In this document: piece after piece, positions 1 to 9,377 of the stretch
Layout: the number at the start of each line of letters is the position of its first letter
Position numbering within the stretch: position 1 is the stretch's first letter
Assembly: GCF_030403435.1 (NCBI RefSeq)
Contig: NZ_JAUEPH010000007.1
Coordinates: forward strand, 1 to 64,000
Length of the DNA: 64,000 nt
From: Algoriphagus sediminis
GTDB taxonomy: Bacteria > Bacteroidota > Bacteroidia > Cytophagales > Cyclobacteriaceae
Direction: 5' to 3'
Made by a program: the position numbers and the translations under genes
Notes under the pieces: model-generated
What the model was told of the DNA's origin: nothing
The model's database searches: none
Seen by the model: the letters and a program-made list of their open reading frames with translations, nothing else

Positions 1-1285
<1,285 letters not shown>

Positions 1286-1353
1286 TTATTTAGATTTAAT
1301 CTTCACTTTCAGTTTTTTATATACTTCGGCCTCTCGGCCAAAGCTTAAGTCTT

Positions 1354-2919
1354 TTAATCTTCTCTGATTATTTGAATCCAACCCTTGAAGGTTTGGTCAC
1401 TACCATCTTCTTCCACCACTTCGAGAGTATAGAAGTAAGTTCCTGCTACTAGACCTTCGCCCTTCCAGTCATTACCATAGTTATCAGTTTCTAGAAGCGT
1501 GTCGCCCCATCTATTGAAAATGGTAATCTTGTTGGAGATGAACTTATTTAATCCTTTGATTTCAAACTGGTCGTTGAAACCATCATTGTTTGGAGTGATT
1601 ACATTAGGAATGAAAAAGGCCTTCACTTCATTTTCATCCGTATCCACGTTGTCTTCTAGATTTTCATCCTCTTCGAAGGATTCTACTTCAGCCACATTGA
1701 TTATTCGACCTGGGTCGCTAGCTCTCACTCGAAGTCTGAAGGTCGCTTCATCTCCTCCAATGAATTCAGGGATCCGGATAATTACCGTTTGACCGATCAC
1801 TTCAACCTCAAAATCTAAGAGACCGAAGATGGATTCACCTTCAACAGAAATATATTCTAAGCCAGCTGGTAGATTGTCTACCAGGACGACATCTGTCGCC
1901 ACCACTTGGCTATTGTTTTGAAGAGTAAGCTCGTATTCAAATTCATCACCTTCCCAAATAGATTCTCCGAAGGACGTTTTGGCAATACTCAAATCGGTTT
2001 TGCCCACCAAAATACCAAGAGTGAATACTCCATCCCCTGCAAATTCCACATCGGCAGTTATGATTTGTTCATTGGTATCGATGACACCGCCTTCACTAAC
2101 CCAAAGCTGCTGTGCATCATCCCAACTAACAATGGACATTTGGTTTAGCTCACCAAGAATAAAAGCTGGAGTGGTTACGTCTCGCCAGGATAGCGTGAGA
2201 GCCATTGGGGTTTCACCCGTATTTAGATTCTCTAGTTCCCAGTATTCTGCATCATCGATGAGCCGAATGTTTCGATCAATTTGATCTCTCGGGTATTGGC
2301 CATCTGGATCCTCGAAAAAATACCGCCCGTGTAAATTGAGATTGTCTCCGCCAGCGGCAGGAGCGGCTCTAAGAAATCTAAGAAACTGCTCATCCCCTAC
2401 AGGAAAGAAAAAATCTGAATCGGTCTCAGTGCCGACTTTGCCATCCACAAAACTCTCGTCTGAAGAATTTTGTGAAATACCACCTATCCCAAAACCAAAA
2501 ACAGGATCGCTAGGGTCAGAAACCACAATCCCAGAGTTGAACTCTCCCGAGCCGAAAACACGGAGATTATTTTCAAGAGAAAAACCTTGACCGTTATCAA
2601 GATTCAAATTCCAAAATTGAAATTCACTTGACCCCGAAATTGATTGATTAGATAATCCCTCCAAACGCGTGAGCCCTGAACTTAAGTTTGGGGAAAACCC
2701 AAATAGACCATTATTAGTCAGATCGGATTTGAGAATTAGAGTTCCATCATTGATAAATCTCCCAGTAGTCTGATTTTCAAGAGTGAAAGCAGAATATAAA
2801 ACAGCACCTTCTTTGACATAAAGATCTCCGGAGTTCACAAGTTGAGCCTGGGCAGAGTATGTGAAAACAAGAACTGCCGAGGTAATAAATATGAAGCGTT
2901 TGATGACTTCTGAAATCAT
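1354..2919 (-). CDS. secreted protein with DUF11-like repeat and CHU_C gliding-type C-terminal domain
   Basis: 521 aa. Residues 1-25 are a signal peptide ending in AQAQ. A beta-rich N-terminal half of unknown fold (about 26-305) is followed by a DUF11/TIGR01451-type domain at about 310-425 (TDLSIAKTSF..., then NNSQVVATDVVLVDNLPAGLEY). The end, about 437-521, is a CHU_C / TIGR04131 domain with its usual signature IPNVITPNNDGFNDQF, then IFNRWG and GTYFY. That domain family is a Bacteroidota C-terminal sorting or anchoring module linked to type IX secretion, so a cell-surface protein is inferred. It precedes the collagen-like gene and may be co-transcribed with it. Substrate or binding partner cannot be told. 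Confidence 0.85.
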   Translation of the reverse strand: MISEVIKRFIFITSAVLVFTYSAQAQLVNSGDLYVKEGAVLYSAFTLENQTTGRFINDGTLILKSDLTNNGLFGFSPNLSSGLTRLEGLSNQSISGSSEFQFWNLNLDNGQGFSLENNLRVFGSGEFNSGIVVSDPSDPVFGFGIGGISQNSSDESFVDGKVGTETDSDFFFPVGDEQFLRFLRAAPAAGGDNLNLHGRYFFEDPDGQYPRDQIDRNIRLIDDAEYWELENLNTGETPMALTLSWRDVTTPAFILGELNQMSIVSWDDAQQLWVSEGGVIDTNEQIITADVEFAGDGVFTLGILVGKTDLSIAKTSFGESIWEGDEFEYELTLQNNSQVVATDVVLVDNLPAGLEYISVEGESIFGLLDFEVEVIGQTVIIRIPEFIGGDEATFRLRVRASDPGRIINVAEVESFEEDENLEDNVDTDENEVKAFFIPNVITPNNDGFNDQFEIKGLNKFISNKITIFNRWGDTLLETDNYGNDWKGEGLVAGTYFYTLEVVEEDGSDQTFKGWIQIIRED

Positions 2920-3374
2920 AGATGAAATAAAGATGGTCTCGATAGGTTTACTTTAAATACACTAATCTTCATTCGATGGCATGAATAATGCCGAACAGTA
3001 TATTTCCAGAATTATTATTTGAATATGCCAAAATTCTATATATAAATAACTGAAAATCAGAAGATTATATTTAATTGTTTTTTAAACAAAATTGGTGATT
3101 AAGCTTTAATTTCGATAATTAAAAATCAATTAGAAGCCTGAAATTCAGTGGGTCATGGCCATTTTCTTAGAAATTGAATTTCAAATCAAGATCCACTTGA
3201 CTAAGCATCCAAAATTTGATTTTTAAACAACCAAAAATAAAAAGGGTTTAAGAAATTATATAAGAAATTCAAGACTTTTTCTCTGATAAAACTCAATAAA
3301 ATGATTTATGGATTGAGTAGATTCCCAAAGAAAATTGGGTTGGTAAATCCACAGTATTAAATAGGGGGATTAAC
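2920..3374. other. AT-rich intergenic region
   Basis: 455 bp between the CHU_C gene and the nitroreductase, both on the minus strand. It is strongly AT-rich and holds no open frame that looks coding. It must contain the promoter of the CHU_C gene, but I could not find a convincing TTTG-N20-TAnnTTTG pair close to the start. No repeat or RNA gene is recognised. Confidence 0.6.
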
Positions 3375-4106
3375 TTAAATTTCTTTTATCAGTGAATCTG
3401 AATTGACCCTAAATCGATCTCCATACACTCCTTCAGGAAGGCCTCTTCCGCACCCTATGATCATACAGATCTCTGATCCTGACGGAAGGTCAAGTAGCTT
3501 TTTTATTCTTTTGGAGTCATAACCCTCCATTGGACAGGTGTCATATCCTATAGCCTTCATACCCAGCATGAAAGTCATAGAAGCAAGTGCTGCGGATTTG
3601 TGAACAGAAACTCTGACATCTGATTCGCTGACTTCTCTGACCATTGGCCTTTTGAAACCGACAAAAAATGCTATTAATTTTTTGATTAGGGACCATCCGG
3701 GAAACTTTCTGTAAAGTTTTGGAATCAGGTTTCCGTAATAACTAAGCGCCTGCTTTTTTTTCTTTTCAGACTGATTTTGTGTAGCATCTTTTATGTATTC
3801 GTAATTAGCTTTAGCTCTGGATTTCCAGGCATCTCTTCTTGTTAAGACTACCACTAATTCTCTGGCGGTAGTTGCTGCTTTTTGCCTCATACAAAGCTCC
3901 GCGAGTGGTCCTTTAAAGGGAGAAGTCTCCGGAATTCGGATGAATTGATATAACTGGAGGTTAGAACTATTTGGTGAAAGAATAGAAGCTTCAAGGGCCT
4001 TTTTTACCAGATCATGATCAAAGGGGGTTTCGGTATCAAAAATTCGTACAGATCGCCTGGATTCAACTATATCAAAAAAGCTATTGTCCTCGCTCATAAA
4101 ATTCAT
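3375..4106 (-). CDS. nitroreductase family protein
   Basis: About 243 aa from the ATG at 4106; an in-frame GTG at 4145 would add 13 residues that look unlike the family, and an ATG at 4097 is also possible. The N-terminus VESRRSVRIF is the typical nitroreductase FMN-binding start, followed by LEASILSPNSSNLQLYQF. The C-terminal part holds LGMKAIGYDTCPMEGYD and MIIGCGRG, also characteristic. Members are FMN-dependent NAD(P)H oxidoreductases acting on nitroaromatics, quinones or flavins in the cytosol; the real substrate cannot be read from sequence. It is divergent from the ABC transporter genes starting at 4194. Confidence 0.85.
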   Translation of the reverse strand: MNFMSEDNSFFDIVESRRSVRIFDTETPFDHDLVKKALEASILSPNSSNLQLYQFIRIPETSPFKGPLAELCMRQKAATTARELVVVLTRRDAWKSRAKANYEYIKDATQNQSEKKKKQALSYYGNLIPKLYRKFPGWSLIKKLIAFFVGFKRPMVREVSESDVRVSVHKSAALASMTFMLGMKAIGYDTCPMEGYDSKRIKKLLDLPSGSEICMIIGCGRGLPEGVYGDRFRVNSDSLIKEI

Positions 4107-4193
4107 TGATGTTTTTGTCTGACTTATGCCGGGAAATAAGGTCACATTCCCTATATTTTGCCTCGAATTTAACTCAAATAATTCTTTGTGCTT

Positions 4194-5678
4194 ATGATTT
4201 TTGAATTGATCCGGCTTCAGTGGCTAAAGGCTTTTAGGTCTACATCCTTCGGGAAAAGTGCAGCTATCTCAGCCGTTTTGATATTTCTGGCGGCCCTACT
4301 TCTATTGTATGTGCTATTGGCAGGACTTTTCCTATCTGAAATAATCGATAAAGTAGCGGAAGGTCAGGACCCTCTTGAATTATTGAATTCATGGCTTATT
4401 TATTTCTTTTTGGGTGAATTTATGTATCGATATTTCATTCAAAAGCTGCCTGTCATTGAGCTGGAAAGTCTTTTACATTTACCAATAGGTAAGCGTAGAA
4501 TCATTCACATGCTTTTGGTGAGATCCTTCGTCTCTCCTTTAAATATTATCGCCTTGTTACTATTCCTACCTTTTTCCATTAGTCATGTGGCTGAGGTGAA
4601 TGGGGGAATAGGTATGCTGGGATGGCTTGGTCTTATATTATCCTTCAGCTGGACACTTCACTGGTTTATGCTTTGGTTCAAACAGCGGTTTGAAGATAGC
4701 TTTATTGGGCTGGTGGTTGTCTTTGCTGTGTTGTTGATGGGGGGAGGACTTAGTTATATGGGGTGGTTTAATGTTGGAGAATGGGTAGCACCTATGTTCA
4801 CTCTTGCCTCAACCAGCCTGATTCCATTTTTTGTCTTTTTGGCATTGTGTATAGGAATGTACTTCATTACTTATAATTATTATCTCAATAATGCCTATCT
4901 AGAGGATCTTTCAGAGGAGGAAGAAATTAGATTTGCGAACCAAAGCCTTGGTTTTCTCTCTAGATTTGGAGATGCCGGAGAGATGGCAAATCTGGAATGG
5001 AAATTAATTATCAGACATAAGAAAAGCAGGACTTATCTGATGCTCTCTGCTTTCTTTCTTCTTTATGGATTGATATTCTATACCAACCCAGTTTATCAGA
5101 GCGAAGGAATAAACTTCATTTTCATTTTCGTCGGGGTATTTATCACAGGAATTTTCATGATCCAATATGGGCAGCTGTTTCTAAGCTGGAACTCGGCTAA
5201 CTTTGACTTTTTTGTCAATCGAAAAGATGGTTTAGAATCCTTGGTCAAAGGAAAGTATTTACTATTCGTAGCGATTTCCATTCTGTGCTTCGTTTGCTCG
5301 GTGCCTTATGCCTACTTTGGTTGGAAATTTTTATTCATTCACTTTGTGACATTTCTCTTTAACATTGGGATTTTAATGCACGTGATCATTTATCTGGCCC
5401 TTTGGAAACCTAAGCCAATGGATTTAAATAAGGGTGCCATGTTTAATTATGAAGGTGTAGGAGCAGCTCAGTTTCTGATGATCATTCCAATGATGATTTT
5501 ACCTTATGTCATTTATCTTCCTTTTGCATTTTTAGTCAGTGAATATGCTGGATTAATTGCCTTGGGCGTACTTGGGGCTGTAGGAATTGTATTCTTTAAG
5601 CCTTTGATGGCTATTAATTTAAAAAGGCTGCTTGCGCAGCGATATGAAATTTCATCATCATTTAGACAAGAAGTATGA
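4194..5678 (+). CDS. ABC transporter permease, DUF5687-like
   Basis: 494 aa from the ATG at 4194 (a GTG lies two codons upstream). About ten or more hydrophobic segments run through the protein, with a cytosolic loop of acidic character near residues 240-265 (YLEDLSEEEEIRF). The layout resembles the DUF5687 family of Bacteroidota ABC-2 type permeases. The stop overlaps the start of the ATPase gene by 4 bp (ATGA), so the two are translationally coupled and form one exporter. Substrate unknown. The DUF number is recalled from family appearance, not searched. Confidence 0.75.
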   Translation: MIFELIRLQWLKAFRSTSFGKSAAISAVLIFLAALLLLYVLLAGLFLSEIIDKVAEGQDPLELLNSWLIYFFLGEFMYRYFIQKLPVIELESLLHLPIGKRRIIHMLLVRSFVSPLNIIALLLFLPFSISHVAEVNGGIGMLGWLGLILSFSWTLHWFMLWFKQRFEDSFIGLVVVFAVLLMGGGLSYMGWFNVGEWVAPMFTLASTSLIPFFVFLALCIGMYFITYNYYLNNAYLEDLSEEEEIRFANQSLGFLSRFGDAGEMANLEWKLIIRHKKSRTYLMLSAFFLLYGLIFYTNPVYQSEGINFIFIFVGVFITGIFMIQYGQLFLSWNSANFDFFVNRKDGLESLVKGKYLLFVAISILCFVCSVPYAYFGWKFLFIHFVTFLFNIGILMHVIIYLALWKPKPMDLNKGAMFNYEGVGAAQFLMIIPMMILPYVIYLPFAFLVSEYAGLIALGVLGAVGIVFFKPLMAINLKRLLAQRYEISSSFRQEV

Positions 5679-6370
5679 TTAAAGTAGAAAACCTTAGGAA
5701 GCAATATAAAGAGGCCGTTGTATTGGATGTTGAACAACTGGAAATCCCCAAACAAGAATGTTTTGGCTTGGTTGGAAATAACGGAGCTGGAAAAACAACT
5801 CTCTTCCGAATTATGCTTGACCTGGTTCGGGCTACATCCGGATCCGTGACTATGGATGGGGAAGATGTAAGTAAAAATGAAGATTGGAAGGCTAAAACAG
5901 GTGCCTATCTGGATGAACATATGCTTCTAACCTACCTGACACCTGATGAATATTTTGAAACGCTTCGCAAAATTTATCACATGTCAGAGGCTGACTTAGA
6001 GCTCCATCTGGAAAAATTCACTGAGCTTTTTAACGATGAAATAAGAGGTAAAAAGAAATATATTCGGGACCTCTCTAAGGGAAACCTCAAAAAAGTAGGA
6101 ATTGCTGCCGCTCTCTTAGGTAGTCCTGAAGTAGTTTATCTTGATGAGCCGTTTGAAAATCTAGATCCTAGTTCTCAAATCAGGCTTAAAAAACTTATTC
6201 TTCAGGAAAAAGAAGTCTCAGAAACTACATTTTTGATCTCTTCCCATGACCTAAACCACGTAACCGAGATTTGTGACCGTATAGTCTTGCTGGAAAAAGG
6301 TAAAGTAATCAATGACCTTCGGGATAGAAATGCTATGATGAGCGAGCTGGAGGCTTACTTTACAGGATGA
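5675..6370 (+). CDS. ABC transporter ATP-binding protein
   Basis: 231 aa, a single nucleotide-binding domain. Walker A is GNNGAGKTT (about 34-42), the signature loop is the slightly unusual LSKGNLKK (about 130-137), Walker B is VVYLDEPFENLD (about 151-162) and the switch histidine is in SSHD (about 189-192). This is the pattern of ABC-2 type exporter ATPases. It partners the permease encoded immediately upstream, with which it overlaps by 4 bp. The energised substrate is unknown. Confidence 0.9.
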   Translation: MIKVENLRKQYKEAVVLDVEQLEIPKQECFGLVGNNGAGKTTLFRIMLDLVRATSGSVTMDGEDVSKNEDWKAKTGAYLDEHMLLTYLTPDEYFETLRKIYHMSEADLELHLEKFTELFNDEIRGKKKYIRDLSKGNLKKVGIAAALLGSPEVVYLDEPFENLDPSSQIRLKKLILQEKEVSETTFLISSHDLNHVTEICDRIVLLEKGKVINDLRDRNAMMSELEAYFTG

Positions 6371-6384
6371 TTTCTTACAAATTT

Positions 6385-6681
6385 TTAATTAAAAAGGTTT
6401 CTAAAGAAAAGCTGAATCAGGGTGAATTTACCCGGTTGGCCTAGCAATGAAGCATCGCTCCTGAAGATTTCCTTTTGGTTCAAAACAACCCGTATTCGTT
6501 GTGCTAACTCAATTTCAGGAAGGTTTCTGAGTAGCTTTAACGCTTTAAAAGAAGAAATCCCTAAGTCAGGGATTCCTTCGCCTTGAACGGCAATGCCGAT
6601 TTCATCATTATTGCTTAACACAGTTATTTGGTGAGTTTCTGAAGAAACTTTTAAATCGGCCTCTAAATGAATTAAAGACAT
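6385..6681 (-). CDS. hypothetical protein, 98 aa
   Basis: The ATG at 6681 sits 5 bp after the stop of the 66-aa gene upstream, which points to coupled translation; a longer frame reaching 6732 would overlap that gene by 46 bp and is less likely. The protein is soluble, without signal peptide or membrane segment, with alternating short strands at the N-terminus (ITVLSNNDEIGIAVQGEG) and a helical C-terminus. I do not recognise a family. It converges on the ABC ATPase gene. Confidence 0.55.
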   Translation of the reverse strand: MSLIHLEADLKVSSETHQITVLSNNDEIGIAVQGEGIPDLGISSFKALKLLRNLPEIELAQRIRVVLNQKEIFRSDASLLGQPGKFTLIQLFFRNLFN

Positions 6682-6686
6682 GGAAA

Positions 6687-6887
6687 CTACTTTTCGCTGG
6701 TAGAGATTTTGAGCTTGCCATTCATCTTCCAAGTTGTGAAAGTTTCGCTATCTCCGACCTCTTTTGGAACTCCCAGACTGAAATCCTCAAAATGATAAGT
6801 GATAATGGCTCCTTTTCCAGTAAGCTTTTCATAAAGGCCAATGGCTAAATCTGGCCATGATTGAATGTTTTCTTGTGTCTTTGACAT
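6687..6887 (-). CDS. hypothetical protein, 66 aa
   Basis: A small soluble protein starting with ATG at 6887 and opening with MSKTQENIQSWPDLAIGLYEKL. It is rich in charged and aromatic residues, with an amphipathic helix (about 10-24) followed by beta-like strands (IITYHFEDFSLGVP). It has no recognised domain. It forms a two-gene unit with the 98-aa gene that follows 5 bp later, between the ssrA terminator and the ABC ATPase gene. Translation is supported mainly by the compact arrangement, not by homology. Confidence 0.55.
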   Translation of the reverse strand: MSKTQENIQSWPDLAIGLYEKLTGKGAIITYHFEDFSLGVPKEVGDSETFTTWKMNGKLKISTSEK

Positions 6888-7013
6888 GTTAAATAGTGGT
6901 TAGTTCTTATAAAACACTAATAGGCCAAAGGGCTGATTGTTACTATTTTTTTGGATTTCCCGGCATGCAAAAGAAATCTAGATTATCTTACTCATTATTG
7001 ATTACCCTTGAAC

Positions 7014-7058
7014 CAAAAAAAATAAACCCTTGCCAATCAACTGTTTGACAAGGGTTAA
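7014..7058 (-). terminator. rho-independent terminator of ssrA
   Basis: On the minus strand AACCCTTG pairs with CAAGGGTT around a short loop and is followed by TATTTTTTTT. It begins directly after the mature 3' end of the tmRNA. Confidence 0.85.
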
Positions 7059-7059
7059 G

Positions 7060-7458
7060 TGGAGCTGGCGAGATTCGAACTCGCGTCCAGATAAGGAAAC
7101 ACCGTACCGTCTACATGCTTAGTCATCGATTGGTTTTCGACCGGATTATGGCGGATGACACGCCTTGCACCGGCTTAGCGATTAAATCTTAGGCCCAGTT
7201 AATCACATCCTGAGCAGCAGTCCCATCTGTCGACACCTCAAAATCCACCCCGAAAGGACAGAGGGTGGGGAGATGTGGCCGGGGAATTCCGTTTGGGAAC
7301 TCAACCCTTTAAGCGATCTATCCTATTAGGCTAGATTATGCTGCCATGGCGTAATTAGATTCGCCAATTATGGTTTGTATGAATGGTTCAAGGCCGTACA
7401 TACTCCGGCCTGCATGCGAGCCCGTTATTCACACTTACTGTCAATACCGGTCAGCCCC
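7060..7458 (-). ncRNA. ssrA: transfer-messenger RNA (tmRNA)
   Basis: The 5' end GGGGCUG pairs with CAGCUCC at the 3' end (one G-U) to give the acceptor stem, with A as discriminator; CCA is not encoded. The T arm GCGAGATTCGAACTCGC-like segment lies just before the 3' end. On the minus strand, reading GGC GAA TCT AAT TAC GCC ATG GCA GCA TAA (near 7340-7370) gives the proteolysis tag GESNYAMAA. The RNA releases stalled ribosomes together with SmpB and tags the nascent chain for degradation. The tag ends in AMAA where most bacteria have ALAA. Ends were set from the acceptor stem. Confidence 0.93.
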
Positions 7459-7471
7459 ATTAATCAGAAGA

Positions 7472-7479
7472 CAAAGTTA
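7472..7479 (-). promoter_or_regulatory. -7 element of the ssrA promoter
   Basis: On the minus strand this reads TAACTTTG, a match to the Bacteroidota -7 consensus TAnnTTTG. It lies 13 nt before the mature tmRNA 5' end, leaving room for a short leader to be removed by RNase P. No good -33 TTTG is seen. Confidence 0.5.
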
Positions 7480-7662
7480 GCCTTATTTTGGTTCCGATGA
7501 AGAGGTTTGTGATCATCATAGATCTCGATCTATTTTCAGTTTTCAGTCGACTGCAATCCACAAACTTCATAAATCCATCTGACTATCAATGCCTTGACAA
7601 AAAGCTTCGGAAAAGACACTGATTATGGACGTTGAAAAGTCAGTTTTTTATATCTTGCGGCG

Positions 7663-8808
7663 ATGGAAAATTTTGTCGTTTCGGCAAGGAAATACAGACC
7701 GCAGAATTTTAAAAGTGTAGTAGGCCAGGAGCATATTACGACCACTTTAAAAAACGCGATCAAGAATAATCACCTGGCTCAATCCTTTCTTTTTTGTGGT
7801 CCGCGAGGAGTGGGAAAAACCACCTGCGCCAGAATTTTAGCTAAAACTATCAACTGTAGCAACCGCACAGATGACTTCGAGGCCTGCGGCACCTGTGATT
7901 CGTGTAAAGCCTTCGGGAACAATGCCTCTTTTAATATTTACGAACTAGATGCAGCATCAAATAACTCCGTAGATGACATTCGGAACTTAGTGGATCAGGT
8001 TCGATATGCCCCACAGCAAGGAAGCTACAAAGTATACATCATTGATGAGGTTCACATGCTTTCTGCTGCGGCATTTAATGCCTTTCTGAAAACCCTAGAA
8101 GAGCCTCCGAGTTATGCAATTTTTATCCTTGCCACAACTGAGAAACACAAGATTCTCCCCACTATTCTTTCCCGATGCCAAATCTTTGATTTTAACCGGA
8201 TTCAGATCCGAGATATTTCAAAACATTTGGCCTACATCGCGGAGCAGGAAAAAGTTGAATTCGAAGACGAGGCCTTAAGACTTATCGCTACTAAAGCAGA
8301 TGGAGCTTTAAGGGATGCACTATCCATTTTTGATCTCATTGTCACCTATTCTGCCGGTAACAGGGTGACTTATGCAGAAACTATTGAGAATTTACACATC
8401 CTGGACTATGATTATTATTTCAAAGTTGTGGATGCTTTTCTGGCCGAGGATGCGAGTCAGGTCATGTTGATTTTTGATGAAATTCTTAAGAAAGGCTTTG
8501 ATGCTCATAACTTCCTCGTTGGTCTGGCCTCTCATTTAAGGGATTTGTTGGTGGTAAAAGACCCGGCGACAGTTGAGCTACTTGAAGTTTCTGAGGATGC
8601 CCAAAGCAAGTATTTGGAACAATCCAAAAATGCTACTGTCTCATTTTTACTTTCTGCTCTGAATATCATCAATCAGGCTGATGTGAATTATCGAATGAGC
8701 AAAAATCAGAGGCTTCACGTAGAGTTGGCTTTGATGAAGGTTTCTAAACTTCAGCGGGCTTTTAAGCTCACAGCTTTGGCGGCAGCAGAGGCAAAAAAAA
8801 AAGCATAG
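7663..8808 (+). CDS. dnaX: DNA polymerase III gamma-like short product of dnaX (frame 0)
   Basis: Without frameshifting, translation ends at the TAG at 8806-8808 and yields 381 aa. This covers the AAA+ ATPase domains I-II and the collar domain III but none of the polymerase- and helicase-binding region. E. coli gamma is built the same way. The last residues, AEAKKKA, are specified by the slippery A-run itself. If the run is real, this product and the 571-aa product should coexist in the cell. Confidence 0.75.
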   Translation: MENFVVSARKYRPQNFKSVVGQEHITTTLKNAIKNNHLAQSFLFCGPRGVGKTTCARILAKTINCSNRTDDFEACGTCDSCKAFGNNASFNIYELDAASNNSVDDIRNLVDQVRYAPQQGSYKVYIIDEVHMLSAAAFNAFLKTLEEPPSYAIFILATTEKHKILPTILSRCQIFDFNRIQIRDISKHLAYIAEQEKVEFEDEALRLIATKADGALRDALSIFDLIVTYSAGNRVTYAETIENLHILDYDYYFKVVDAFLAEDASQVMLIFDEILKKGFDAHNFLVGLASHLRDLLVVKDPATVELLEVSEDAQSKYLEQSKNATVSFLLSALNIINQADVNYRMSKNQRLHVELALMKVSKLQRAFKLTALAAAEAKKKA

Positions 8809-9377
8809 ACAAGCCGGTTTCTCAACCTCAAACATCCAGTAAGCCAAAGCCAGCTTTGGCCGGAGGCCAAAAACCACGGCAAAAAACTCTAAGTATTCCA
8901 AAGAGTCTCTCAGAAACAAAAAAACTTCTTGAGGAAGAAAGCCAAGAAAGTCCGAAGCCTCTTGAAGTCAAAGAAAAACCACAATCAGAGGAATCTGCTC
9001 CAAAAAAAATAGAGCTCAATCAGACCTTATTGGATGATTTGATTTCTCAGATTAAAGTCAAATGGGAGAAAGAAGAGAAAAGCCTTGATCTGGCTGTAAT
9101 CAATCAGGAACTCAAATTGAATGGCTCAACCGTAACCATAGTGGTAGTGGGTCATGTTCAGGAAGAACGAGCAAATAAGATGATTCCTGAGTTGGTTGGT
9201 TTTATTAAGGAAAAGGGAAATGTCCGAGAGATTTCTGTAAAAGTGGAGGTGAAGGAGGAGCAGGATAAAGATCAGAAGAAGATTTTTACCGATTCGGAGA
9301 AGCTTGAATTCCTCAAACAAAAGCATGGAGCTCTTGCCGAATTACAGAGAAGATTTGGTTTAGATACCGATTACTAA
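7663..9377 (+). CDS. dnaX: DNA polymerase III subunit tau (full-length, by -1 frameshift)
   Basis: The clamp-loader ATPase of the replicative polymerase. Frame 0 encodes the AAA+ domain: Walker A GPRGVGKT (46-53), four zinc-binding cysteines (65, 75, 78, 81), Walker B VYIIDEVHML, and the SRC arginine-finger motif in LPTILSRCQ. It then stops at 8806-8808. A run of ten A at 8793-8802 allows a -1 shift, after which the frame continues S-I-D-K-P... to the TAA at 9377, giving about 571 aa. The C-terminal part is Pro/Lys/Glu-rich, then a folded segment ending DTDY, as expected of tau domains IV-V. The position of the shift, right after domain III, matches gamma/tau production in E. coli and Thermus. 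A base-count error in the run is the alternative. It converges on the DUF3078 gene with 4 bp overlap. Confidence 0.85.
8793..8802 (+). promoter_or_regulatory. A10 slippery site for programmed frameshifting or transcriptional slippage in dnaX
   Basis: Ten consecutive A residues are read GCA AAA AAA AAA GCA TAG in frame 0. A -1 ribosomal shift, or an extra A added by RNA polymerase slippage, moves reading into the long downstream frame. A GAGG purine patch precedes it (8788-8791) and a 7-bp hairpin (GCCAAAG / CTTTGGC) lies about 40 nt downstream; neither is clearly placed as a stimulator. Confidence 0.75.

Noticed and set aside
7663..8808. dnaX treated as a pseudogene because of its early stop
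   Set aside because: The stop follows an A10 slippery run at the known gamma/tau boundary and the -1 frame continues for a full tau-like domain.
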